Shown: positions 42,626 through 50,555 of the stretch, piece by piece
How positions within the stretch are numbered: position 1 is the first letter of the stretch
Layout: each line of letters opens with the position of its first letter
Source of the DNA: JAADEM01 sp965371855
Lineage (GTDB): Bacteria > Bacteroidota > Bacteroidia > Bacteroidales > Marinilabiliaceae
DNA: 64,000 bases
NCBI GenBank assembly: GCA_965371855.1
Contig: CBDUZZ010000012.1
Location: forward strand, 10,195-74,194
Direction of reading: 5' to 3'
The notes under the pieces: generated by a model
The model's input: only the letters and a program-made list of their open reading frames with translations
What the model was told of the DNA's origin: nothing
The model's database searches: none
Program-made: the position numbers and the translations under genes

Positions 42626-44567
42626 ATTCAGGTAACAAATGATCTTCCAACATTCTGTTATTGTATTGTTGAACAATAGCTTTCACCTCCAATTCATAAT
42701 TACTATAATCAACAGAATCTTTAATATCCAATTGTAAATACGGATCATTCTTAAAATTAAATACTCCTGTTGTATTTTCTCCATCGAAATACATTACCAT
42801 ATCATCTTTAATATACTGGTAATAGCCTTCAAGATAATTGAGAACTCCCATCTTTTCATTTTTCATCAAATCGTTGCCAAAAGCAAGATAATCCGAATTA
42901 TAATTCAAATAATTCAATAGAGTTGGCATTATATCAATTTGTTGAGCCGGACAATCATTTATCTTTTTCGTAGCTGTATCACCGGGAGAATAAAACAGTA
43001 ACGGAATAGCAAAAGCTCCTAAGTTAGTCTGAGATTCTCTAAAGTGTGATACTGAGCTATGATCTGCCGTTATCACAAATATAGTATTCTCATACCAAGG
43101 CATCTCTTTAGATTTATTGAAGAAACTTCTTAATGCATCATCGGTATAACCAACACACTGATGAACCGGCAGATACCCCTTAGGATACTTCCCTTCAAAA
43201 CCTTCGGGGAGTTTAAACGGATGGTGAGAAGAGACGGAAAACAGTGTTGTGAAAAACGGCTCCTTCATTTTGTTCATCTCATTAGCAAAAAACTCAAAAA
43301 ACTTATGATCCCATATACCCCATATCCCATCATAATCATCATTATTATTATACTCTGTTTTCCCCACATAACGGTCAAAACCTGTAAGATTGGCAAAGCT
43401 CTGAAAACCCATTGACCCATTAGGAGCGCCATGGAAAAATGCTGATTCATAGCCTTTCTCACCCAGTAAACTTGCAAGGCTATTTACATGATTCGAGGAG
43501 TATTCAGATATTACATAAGGTAACACAAGTGAAGGAATACTGGCTATTATGGAAGGCATTGCATCAATTGATTTTCTTCCATTAGCATAAGCATTTGTAA
43601 ATGCCCATCCCTCTTTTAGTAAAGAGTCAATAAAAGGGGTAAAACCCTGATAATTACCTCCATCTAATTTACGATTTAATCCACCCACATATTCACGATT
43701 AAAACTTTCAAGAATAAAAATCACAATATTTTTCTTATTCATCAATTGTGTTGTATCTCCTTTTACAACAGGGTTGAATACCGCATTTAGTTCTTTTTTA
43801 CTTTTAAAATAATCTCTCTGCTTATAACTTCTCTTATTCCAGGTTCTAATTATACAAAAAGGAGTATTCAATACCAGAGCCATTTGATCAGGAGTTTTTA
43901 CATACCTGCCGGCATTACTAAGACTGATTGGTCGTGTACTATGCCTGAACCCGCCACGTGCACCAGCTACCATAAGTGATATGAAAAATGCTAAAACGAC
44001 TACCGATGTAATACTGTAGTACCAATGATTTTTGAATTTTATTGGTTTAGGTTTTACTAATGAATAGCTACAGGATAATAAAACCATTATAACAACAAAT
44101 AGAATAAATATATACCAGAAATCGATAAGGAATTGCCATGATAACCTCCCCAAATTATCTTCATTTGCCAATATATCTTTTACATTATAAGTAGTACGTT
44201 TTAAAATGAAACGATAGTAAATTATATCAATTGAGTTTAATGCAAACCCGATTCCATTTAAAGTAAGAAACAAACCCTTAAGGAAACGCTGATACCCTTT
44301 GCTATATTTAAAACTAATCTTCAAAGGAGCCATATAAAATAAAACGTACAAAATATTGAGATATACTATAGCACTAATATCGAACCTAAACCCTCCGTAA
44401 AATATAGTTAACAAGTTATCCATAGAGATGTCAGGAAACATATCCTTGTTGAAAAAATAAAACACCCCCCTGAAGAGTGTATAGAACACCATTAAGAAAG
44501 ATATGCGAAGAATTAATACCAGGTACTCATTAAGAGTTATGCCCTTATTAAAAAATAACCGTTTCAT
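42624..44567 (-). CDS. LTA-synthase-family sulfatase-fold membrane enzyme
   Basis: 647 residues. Five N-terminal membrane helices (about 12-205) precede a periplasmic sulfatase-fold domain (PF00884). The nucleophile region is G-R-K-S-I-D-A-M-P-S-I-I-A-S near 333-346, where LtaS enzymes have Thr/Ser. Metal ligands fit E-S-F-N near 288 and T-A-D-H-S-S near 487. Members transfer phosphoglycerol or phosphoethanolamine from lipid donors. In a Gram-negative Bacteroidota cell it more likely modifies lipid A or another envelope glycan than makes lipoteichoic acid. It is followed by msrA, transcribed first, 9 bases away. Confidence 0.85.
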   Translation of the reverse strand: MKRLFFNKGITLNEYLVLILRISFLMVFYTLFRGVFYFFNKDMFPDISMDNLLTIFYGGFRFDISAIVYLNILYVLFYMAPLKISFKYSKGYQRFLKGLFLTLNGIGFALNSIDIIYYRFILKRTTYNVKDILANEDNLGRLSWQFLIDFWYIFILFVVIMVLLSCSYSLVKPKPIKFKNHWYYSITSVVVLAFFISLMVAGARGGFRHSTRPISLSNAGRYVKTPDQMALVLNTPFCIIRTWNKRSYKQRDYFKSKKELNAVFNPVVKGDTTQLMNKKNIVIFILESFNREYVGGLNRKLDGGNYQGFTPFIDSLLKEGWAFTNAYANGRKSIDAMPSIIASIPSLVLPYVISEYSSNHVNSLASLLGEKGYESAFFHGAPNGSMGFQSFANLTGFDRYVGKTEYNNNDDYDGIWGIWDHKFFEFFANEMNKMKEPFFTTLFSVSSHHPFKLPEGFEGKYPKGYLPVHQCVGYTDDALRSFFNKSKEMPWYENTIFVITADHSSVSHFRESQTNLGAFAIPLLFYSPGDTATKKINDCPAQQIDIMPTLLNYLNYNSDYLAFGNDLMKNEKMGVLNYLEGYYQYIKDDMVMYFDGENTTGVFNFKNDPYLQLDIKDSVDYSNYELEVKAIVQQYNNRMLEDHLLPE

Positions 44568-44576
44568 AAACTTTTA

Positions 44577-45236
44577 TTAAAATAGAAAGAATTTGCAAAA
44601 GTAATAAAATAGAAAAAAAACACATCTATGAGTTACTCTATTCTTCAAAAACTCTTTCAACTCCTTCTCAACCTTCCTCAACTTTGGTGTAATAACTATT
44701 GAGCAATACGGCTGACTTTTATTATTATTATAATAATCGTTGTGATAATCTTCAGCAGGATAAAACTCACTATACTCAGTAATCTCAGTAACAATAGGAG
44801 AATCATAGATGCCTGAAATATTCAACTTTTCAATAGCTTTTTCGGCCTCCTCCCTCTGCTCCTGTACGTGATAAAATATTGCAGAGCGGTATTGCGTTCC
44901 CACATCAGATCCCTGCCGGTTTAGTGTAGTTGGGTCATGAACAACAAAAAAGACCTGCAACAACTCTGTAAATGAAACCTTGTCAGGATTGTATATTACC
45001 TGAACCACCTCAGCATACCCGGTAAGTCCTGTACACACTTCTTTGTAAGTAGGTTTTGATTTCGTGCCTCCCATATACCCTGAAACAACCTTGTCAACAC
45101 CTTTGATTTGCAGAAAAGTAGCTTCAACACACCAAAAACATCCTGCTCCAAACGTTATCTTTTCAGTGTTTTGAGCCACAACTCCCTCCATAGTCATAAT
45201 TAGTACAATTAAAATATTAATCAATAATGCCTTCAT
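44577..45236 (-). CDS. msrA: Peptide methionine sulfoxide reductase MsrA, exported
   Basis: 219 residues with a signal peptide (1-21). The catalytic motif is F-G-A-G-C33-F-W-C-V-E near 29-38, followed by V-V-S-G-Y-M-G-G. It reduces S-methionine sulfoxide in periplasmic proteins. The C-terminus continues past the usual E-L-K-E-F-L-K-N with R-V-T-H-R-C-V-F-F-L-F-Y and a hydrophobic run, ending in F-L-F. A one-base change in the T5 run at GAGTTTTTGAAG would give E-F-F-E-E-stop, so a frameshift after the catalytic domain is likely. The catalytic part is intact. Confidence 0.88.
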   Translation of the reverse strand: MKALLINILIVLIMTMEGVVAQNTEKITFGAGCFWCVEATFLQIKGVDKVVSGYMGGTKSKPTYKEVCTGLTGYAEVVQVIYNPDKVSFTELLQVFFVVHDPTTLNRQGSDVGTQYRSAIFYHVQEQREEAEKAIEKLNISGIYDSPIVTEITEYSEFYPAEDYHNDYYNNNKSQPYCSIVITPKLRKVEKELKEFLKNRVTHRCVFFLFYYFCKFFLF

Positions 45237-45289
45237 AAAAATTTACAATAGAAACTTGCACAAGGTAAAAATTTATAAATCTCTTTTCG

Positions 45290-45297
45290 TACATTTG
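45290..45297 (+). promoter_or_regulatory. Bacteroidota -7 box TACATTTG
   Basis: Exact match to TAnnTTTG, 30 bases before the rarA ATG. The region between msrA and rarA is divergent, so it may hold both promoters. Confidence 0.45.
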
Positions 45298-45327
45298 AAA
45301 CATAAACTTTTTAGTTGACAAACTAAC

Positions 45328-46608
45328 ATGAACGGATACCCTCCTTTGGCTGAACGAATGCGCCCCAAAACGTTACAAGATTACATAGGGCAGAAACATC
45401 TTGTGGGTGAAGGTGCGGTTTTACGCCGAATGATAGACTCAGGAACGATATCATCAATTATTCTTTGGGGACCTCCCGGAGTTGGTAAAACCACTCTGGC
45501 CAGAATTATTGCCAATCAGCTGCAACGCCCGTTTTATATACTCTCAGCTGTCAGCTCAGGTGTTAAGGACGTTAGGGAGGCGATAGAAAAAGCACGTAAA
45601 ACAAAGTTTTTTAACAGCCCCTCTCCCATCCTGTTTATTGATGAGATACATCGTTTCAGCAAATCGCAACAAGACAGTCTGCTGGGAGCTGTAGAAGAGG
45701 GAGTTGTGACACTTATTGGAGCCACAACCGAAAATCCGTCATTCGAAGTTATATCTCCCCTGTTGTCTCGCTGTCAGGTCTATGTACTTAAGCCTCTTGA
45801 AAAAGATGATCTATTGAAACTACTTGACATTGTTCAAAAAGCAGATATACTTCTTAAAAACAAAGAGATTAAACTCATTGAAGACGACGCATTACTTCAA
45901 TATGCCGGGGGTGATGCCCGTAAGTTTTTAAATATCATCGAACTACTTGTTAATGCAGATGCAGGGAGTAATAGGATTGAGATATCTAACGAAAATGTTA
46001 CAACCAACCTACAGCAAAATCCCGCTCAGTACGATAAAAACGGGGAGATGCATTACGATATTATCTCTGCTTTTATCAAATCTATCCGGGGCAGTGATCC
46101 TGATGCTGCAGTTTACTGGCTGGCCCGTATGGTTGAAGGAGGTGAAGACCCTAAATTTATTGCACGTCGGTTGATAATATCCGCTTCGGAAGATATAGGT
46201 CTTGCAAACCCTAATGCACTACTACTTGCAACTAACTGCTTTGAAGCCATAAACATGGTAGGGTGGCCTGAAGCTCGCATAATACTTTCTCAAACAACCA
46301 TCTACCTGGCAACAAGTCCTAAAAGCAACTCGGCATATATGGCAATCAACAGTGCTCAGGAGCTAGTCAAAAAAACAGGTAACCTGCCTGTACCACTACA
46401 TCTGCGTAATGCTCCAACAAAACTGATGAAGGATATGGATTACGGTAAATCGTATAAATACGCTCATGATTTTCCGGGTAATTTTGCAAAACAGGATTAT
46501 ATGCCTGATGATGTTAAAAACAAAGAATTGTATACTCCACAACACAATCAAACTGAAGCAAAAATAAAAGAACGGTTGTATAAGCTATGGGGGAAAAACG
46601 AGCAGTAA
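45328..46608 (+). CDS. rarA: Replication-associated recombination ATPase RarA (MgsA)
   Basis: 426 residues. The AAA+ module has Walker A G-P-P-G-V-G-K-T-T near 50-58, Walker B L-F-I-D-E-I-H-R near 108-115, sensor-1 G-A-T-T-E-N-P-S-F near 131-139 and the arginine region R-C near 150. The C-terminal region with G-E-M-H-Y-D, then S-A-F-I-K-S-I-R-G-S-D-P-D and a K-S-Y-K-Y-A-H-D motif is typical of RarA/WRNIP1. It acts at stalled forks on single-strand gaps. Length and motifs match the family. It has its own promoter. Confidence 0.95.
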   Translation: MNGYPPLAERMRPKTLQDYIGQKHLVGEGAVLRRMIDSGTISSIILWGPPGVGKTTLARIIANQLQRPFYILSAVSSGVKDVREAIEKARKTKFFNSPSPILFIDEIHRFSKSQQDSLLGAVEEGVVTLIGATTENPSFEVISPLLSRCQVYVLKPLEKDDLLKLLDIVQKADILLKNKEIKLIEDDALLQYAGGDARKFLNIIELLVNADAGSNRIEISNENVTTNLQQNPAQYDKNGEMHYDIISAFIKSIRGSDPDAAVYWLARMVEGGEDPKFIARRLIISASEDIGLANPNALLLATNCFEAINMVGWPEARIILSQTTIYLATSPKSNSAYMAINSAQELVKKTGNLPVPLHLRNAPTKLMKDMDYGKSYKYAHDFPGNFAKQDYMPDDVKNKELYTPQHNQTEAKIKERLYKLWGKNEQ

Positions 46609-46683
46609 GCAATTAACAGTAAGCAGTATTCAGCTAGCAGCTATTAGTAATTTGTATATTTTCAACACATTAGCAAATAATTC

Positions 46684-46710
46684 ACCCACCCCAACCTCTC
46701 CGAGGAGGGG
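46684..46710. repeat. GC-rich REP-like hairpin
   Basis: ACCCACCCCAACCTCTCCGA then GGAGGGG is a variant of the CCCC-ACCCCGACCC-TCCCC-GGGAGGG element found in the hydrogenase cluster (52258, 52373, 53108). CCTC/GAGG arms can pair. It lies in the tail-to-tail spacer between rarA and the RdhA-like gene. Confidence 0.55.
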
Positions 46711-46713
46711 AAT

Positions 46714-46753
46714 AAATCATCACATCAACAAATCATCAAATCAGCACATCAAC
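46714..46753. repeat. Octamer-period AAATCATC/ACATCAAC array
   Basis: Units run AAATCATC, ACATCAAC, AAATCATC, AAATCAGC, ACATCAAC, the best-preserved example of this 8-base period. The end reaches the stop codon of the RdhA-like gene. Confidence 0.65.
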
Positions 46754-48146
46754 TCATCACCCTCATCCACTTTGGAGATTTACGTGACTTAGGTTTTCGC
46801 CCGTAAAAAAAATCATCAAGCTTTACTGCCGGTTTTCTGAAATTTGGGAAATTCCTGATAAAGAATCTTATTGTGTTATGAAATAAATTATCGGGATGAG
46901 AGTATGGACATACGCTAATACACCTTCCACAATCCGTTCCTGTACTGCACCAGTATGTAAAACACTTCTCCGAATTGATTTGCCATCGTTTAATACTGCC
47001 TATCACTTTCTTCCCTTCAAAAGCTATTGCTGATGATGGACATGTATCTGCACACTTCAAACATTTGTTACAAAAATCTTCTACCGAAGAGTCATACTTA
47101 CGACCATTGGGCTTTAGCGGCGCATTTGTTGTAACTACGGCAACACGAACCCTGGGGCCCAACCCGGGAGTCATCAATAATCCCATACGACCAATCTCAC
47201 CCAGTCCGGCATCCCTTGCCACTAACGGGCAAACAACCTCATAGTTACCATCGATATGGGCTCTTGCCTCATAACCCAGATTACGTAAAAATGCTGCCAA
47301 TTGAACTGCAATTGTACCGGCATTAAGGTATTGTTGAGCCGACTCCATAACTATAGGACTATATGGGGCACAATTAACCATCTCATCATCCATCTCTACA
47401 GTGAAAGCAATACCTAACGGATGATCTGATAAAATATTTTTTCCATATCTATCACCTCTCCCACCTGTACAATACCAGTGATACTGTTTCATTTCTGCAA
47501 TCCCTACCGACACGACATCTCTCTTATGTAACCAATGCCTAATAAAACTATTCAGTTTATCCCGGTCAACAGAAACACTACTATCAGAGGGAACACCAGA
47601 TACAAGAGGATGAAAAGCCTCAACAGTATAAAATCCTGCATCAGCCATTGCAAAAGTCAAAGGATGATAAAACGCTGATTTCTTACTTAAAAGCCCGGCC
47701 TGTTTCCTGAAAACATCATCCTTTTCACGATGCCCCGGAAATTCTCTGTAATAACTCTCAAAACGATCCGTGCCCGGCTGAAGCTCATTTCTTGAAAACA
47801 TGGTATTCCGTTCATCAATCCTCTCTTTTGGAATTTCTTCTTTACTCTTAGAAAATAAAAACTGCGGAATAAACAAATATGTCAGAACAATAGCGGAAAT
47901 CGCAAACAAAGGAACAGTAACATATTCCACTCCATTCATGCCTGACAAAACAAACATCACCAAAACAACCAACAACACAATAAAAAGAGATGACCTGAAT
48001 GAAGCTCTCATTTCGCCCTCAAACAAAAACAAAACTCCTGCAGCAAAAAACAACAAACTACCGGAAATATATCCAAAAAGAACAATATTATTTATGATCT
48101 CAATTAACATACTACAAAGAAAGTAAATTATACTATTACTCCGCAA
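46749..48146 (-). CDS. Membrane-anchored reductive-dehalogenase-like iron-sulfur protein
   Basis: 465 residues. Three N-terminal hydrophobic helices (about 13-95) replace the usual Tat signal. Then comes an RdhA-type segment: D-E-R-N-T-M-F-S-R near 111-119 and Y-Y-R-E-F-P-G near 132. The cobalamin-domain region spans about 150-340. Two cluster motifs follow: C359-x2-C362-x2-C365-x3-C369 and C406-x2-C409-x3-C413, with extra C395 and C400. Known RdhA enzymes remove halogen from organics with corrinoid and two Fe-S clusters. QueG-like epoxyqueuosine reductases are a related alternative, but membrane helices and the M-F-S-R segment favour RdhA. No rdhB gene is nearby. Met13 is an alternative start. 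Confidence 0.78.
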   Translation of the reverse strand: MRSNSIIYFLCSMLIEIINNIVLFGYISGSLLFFAAGVLFLFEGEMRASFRSSLFIVLLVVLVMFVLSGMNGVEYVTVPLFAISAIVLTYLFIPQFLFSKSKEEIPKERIDERNTMFSRNELQPGTDRFESYYREFPGHREKDDVFRKQAGLLSKKSAFYHPLTFAMADAGFYTVEAFHPLVSGVPSDSSVSVDRDKLNSFIRHWLHKRDVVSVGIAEMKQYHWYCTGGRGDRYGKNILSDHPLGIAFTVEMDDEMVNCAPYSPIVMESAQQYLNAGTIAVQLAAFLRNLGYEARAHIDGNYEVVCPLVARDAGLGEIGRMGLLMTPGLGPRVRVAVVTTNAPLKPNGRKYDSSVEDFCNKCLKCADTCPSSAIAFEGKKVIGSIKRWQINSEKCFTYWCSTGTDCGRCISVCPYSHPDNLFHNTIRFFIRNFPNFRKPAVKLDDFFYGRKPKSRKSPKWMRVMS

Positions 48147-48196
48147 AACTTTGTTTTTGGCTAAATATTATTTTTTCCATTACACAGTAATTATTG

Positions 48197-48204
48197 TATT
48201 TTTG
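48197..48204 (+). promoter_or_regulatory. Bacteroidota -7 box TATTTTTG
   Basis: Exact match to TAnnTTTG, 34 bases before the ATG of the PiT transporter. The -33 region has TTAT but no TTTG. Confidence 0.4.
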
Positions 48205-48238
48205 ATTCATAATTCAATTATGACTTGACAAATAGAAT

Positions 48239-49279
48239 ATGATTTCGCCATTATTCAACCATCTTTTGATTCCATTTATTATAGCTATGTTTTTAGCGAT
48301 AACAATGGGTGGCAGTGGAACAGCTCCCGCTTTTTCTGCTGCATACGGAGCTAATGTAATACGGAAAAGTTTAATTCCCGGCTTATTTGGAATAATGGTC
48401 TTCTTAGGTGCAATTATCGCAGGAAAAGGTACTGCCACAACTGTGGGAAAAGACTTATTAGCACCTGAGATGATGTCGTTTACAGTTGTCTCAATTATTC
48501 TTTTTTCTGTGGCTATCTCTTTGCTAATCGCTAATTTAGCAGGGATACCTCAATCTACCAGTCAGGCAACAGTTCTATCTGTTACTGCTGTTGCAGTATA
48601 TTTTAATAGCTTAAATACCGAAAAATTATTTTTAGAAATCATTCCCACCTGGTTCATTTTACCAATAATTTCATTTTTCATCAGTCTGTTTATTGGAAAA
48701 TATATTTATCGTCCTATGAGAAAAAGGGGATACACCTTACAGAGAGCGCAAAATGAAAATCTTAAACCAGTCTGGAACGGACTGTTAATACTAATGTCTT
48801 TATATGTTGCTTTCTCAATAGGAGCAAATAATGTTGCTAATGCAGCCGGACCAATTGCCTCAATGACTGCAAATGAACTTAACATTTCAGTAGATGAGAA
48901 CTTTATATTGATTATGATATTATCAACCCTGGTTGTAGCACCAAGTTTTGGAATAGGAAGTTCAATATTTGGGCATAAAATTGTGAAGAATACAGGAAAG
49001 GAGATCGTATTATTCGGTAAATTTGAAGCTGTTGTGATTGCATTTGTATCTGCAAGTTTATTGCTGTCAGCCTCAATAGCAAAAGGAATCCCTACTTCAT
49101 TAGTCCAATTGAATGTTGCGGCAATTTTAGGGATAGGTGTTGCAAAATTAGGAGCTAAGAATATTTTCAGAAAGACTGAAGTCAGAAAATTTTTCTTAAT
49201 GTGGATTATAGCTCCAATTATTGCATTCTCTTTATCACTGTTATTAATATTTATGGCTGACAAATTTGGATACTTATAA
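48239..49279 (+). CDS. PiT-family inorganic phosphate (or sulfate) permease
   Basis: 346 residues with about ten hydrophobic segments. The PiT fold has two inverted repeats: the first has A-A-Y-G-A-N-V-I near 37-44, the second F-S-I-G-A-N-N-V-A-N-A-A-G near 195-207. The Q-S-T-S-Q-A loop near 103-108 is a family feature. PiT proteins import metal-phosphate or phosphate with H+ or Na+; the CysP subgroup carries sulfate. Sequence alone does not settle the substrate. It is a single gene, and a 150-base spacer separates it from the hydrogenase operon promoter. Confidence 0.87.
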   Translation: MISPLFNHLLIPFIIAMFLAITMGGSGTAPAFSAAYGANVIRKSLIPGLFGIMVFLGAIIAGKGTATTVGKDLLAPEMMSFTVVSIILFSVAISLLIANLAGIPQSTSQATVLSVTAVAVYFNSLNTEKLFLEIIPTWFILPIISFFISLFIGKYIYRPMRKRGYTLQRAQNENLKPVWNGLLILMSLYVAFSIGANNVANAAGPIASMTANELNISVDENFILIMILSTLVVAPSFGIGSSIFGHKIVKNTGKEIVLFGKFEAVVIAFVSASLLLSASIAKGIPTSLVQLNVAAILGIGVAKLGAKNIFRKTEVRKFFLMWIIAPIIAFSLSLLLIFMADKFGYL

Positions 49280-49430
49280 AACTTTATTGACACCTGCAAA
49301 CTTGCATCAATATCTATAATGCAATTTTCAATTTATAGAGGTTCAGGATATTTATTCTGTATAATTTTTTTTGAATTGCAACCCCTCCCTGAGTATGTTA
49401 TATAACTACTTTTTTCTCTATTGCTCTCTC

Positions 49431-49461
49431 TTTATAATGATGAATAAATTCTTTAATTTTG
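49431..49461 (+). promoter_or_regulatory. Promoter of hydrogenase operon 1 (-33 TTTA, -7 TAATTTTG)
   Basis: TAATTTTG at 49454-49461 matches the Bacteroidota -7 consensus. TTTA at 49431-49434 is one base from the -33 TTTG and lies at exactly the 19-base optimal spacing. The predicted start of transcription near 49468 is 33 bases before the ATG at 49501. This excludes the longer TTG frame at 49459, which would start inside the -7 box. Confidence 0.65.
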
Positions 49462-49500
49462 CAACAACAAGAACAGAAAAAGATTATAATAGTAAAGTTG

Positions 49501-49845
49501 ATGAAAATCAAAGAGATATGTGATATTGTTGATGCCTCGGTAGTTTGTGGTGAGCAGTTTATGGAGAAGCAGGTAAAAAACGGCTTTGCCAGTGATCTAA
49601 TGAGTGATGTGTTAACCCTTGATACAGATGACCTGTTGCTCATTACCGGACTTACAAATATGCAAACCCTAAGAACTGCTGAGATGGCTGACATATCTTG
49701 TCTGTTATTTGTGAGGAACAAGAAAGTTACCGATGAGATGAAAAAATTAGCTATGGAGAATGACATGATTTTACTTGAGTGTAAGTACTCAGTATTCAGG
49801 ACCGTTGGTTTGCTATATGATGCAGGATTAGAACCAGTGTATTGA
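49501..49845 (+). CDS. DRTGG-domain protein 1 (hydrogenase-associated)
   Basis: 114 residues comprising one DRTGG domain (PF07085), with M-S-D-V-L near 33-37 and L-L-I-T-G-L-T-N near 44-51. DRTGG domains are found in HPr-kinase-like and CBS/PTA proteins and occur as stand-alone genes beside [FeFe] hydrogenases. The function is unknown; a ligand- or nucleotide-sensing role is inferred. This is the first gene after the operon promoter and is followed by a 282-base spacer containing a strong palindrome. A paralogue is at 51910. Confidence 0.75.
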   Translation: MKIKEICDIVDASVVCGEQFMEKQVKNGFASDLMSDVLTLDTDDLLLITGLTNMQTLRTAEMADISCLLFVRNKKVTDEMKKLAMENDMILLECKYSVFRTVGLLYDAGLEPVY

Positions 49846-49967
49846 TAATGATAAGTGTTGATGAATTGGTTATTTGTTTATTTGAGGATTCGATTATTTG
49901 AAGCTGGCAGGTTAAGCCCTCTAAATGTTTTAAGAAAACAGGATAGGGCAACAGGTGTATGGCAAAA

Positions 49968-50012
49968 CCCCATAGGGGTGAAAATACAATAGCCCCGGGT
50001 TTTAACCCGGGG
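49968..50012. repeat. CCCCATAGGGG plus CCCCGGG(TT)AACCCGGGG hairpins
   Basis: CCCCATAGGGG (49968-49978) is followed by CCCCGGGTTTTAACCCGGGG (49993-50012), a perfect 9-bp stem with a 2-base loop. CCCCATCGGGG recurs at 57840-57850, before the hydC gene. Paired hairpins of this kind are dispersed in many Bacteroidota genomes. Here they separate the first DRTGG gene from the second gene of the operon. Confidence 0.65.
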
Positions 50013-50127
50013 AAAATAAAACGAAAAAGAACTGTTTTGGCAGAATTTTTTGCGAATGCAAAAATCTTGACAAAACAGGAAATGGGTCAAAAATATTATT
50101 AATGGCTATTAGCTATAAGCTAATCAA

Positions 50128-50544
50128 ATGAAGTTTAAATTCACTATAGCGGGAGGTGATTTTTCAAAAGCCGGACATGCATCAAGTGCCATAAAGAAGG
50201 TACTTAAGCAATTGAATGTTGACGCCAGAGTGATTAAACGTATCGTAGTGGCATTGTATGAAGGGGAGGTTAATGTTGTTGCTCATGCATACAACGGTAG
50301 CATTGAGGCAGATATAAATGCAGAACGTATTTATGTTAGAATAGAGGACAAAGGACCAGGCATCCCGGATATTAATCTGGCAATGACAGTTGGGTACTCC
50401 ACTGCTTCGGCTAAAGTGCGGGAGATGGGGTTTGGTGCCGGCATGGGACTTCCGAATATGAAAAAGAATGCCGATGAATTGAAGGTTACAAGCAAATTGG
50501 GAGAAGGAACATTAGTGGAACTTAAAACTTATTTGAAATCTTAA
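50128..50544 (+). CDS. RsbW-like HATPase (anti-sigma/serine kinase type)
   Basis: 138 residues of the GHKL ATPase fold (HATPase_c_2). The N box E-G-E-V-N-V-V-A-H-A near 47-56, G1 box E-D-K-G-P-G-I-P-D near 75-83 and G2 box G-F-G-A-G-M-G-L-P-N near 105-114 are intact. RsbW/SpoIIAB relatives bind ATP and phosphorylate anti-anti-sigma proteins. Here it is next to hydrogenase genes, a recurrent arrangement in anaerobic Bacteroidota, where the partner is unknown. It has 12 bases before the following gene. Confidence 0.83.
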   Translation: MKFKFTIAGGDFSKAGHASSAIKKVLKQLNVDARVIKRIVVALYEGEVNVVAHAYNGSIEADINAERIYVRIEDKGPGIPDINLAMTVGYSTASAKVREMGFGAGMGLPNMKKNADELKVTSKLGEGTLVELKTYLKS

Positions 50545-50555
50545 TTTTGGAAACT

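Noticed and set aside
48706..49299. 197-codon minus-strand frame opposite the PiT gene
   Set aside because: It is antisense to a clear membrane protein and has the A/I/N-rich bias expected from the complement of helices.
49459..49500. Longer start (TTG at 49459) for the first DRTGG gene
   Set aside because: The TTG lies inside the -7 box of a well-spaced promoter, so the ATG at 49501 is preferred.
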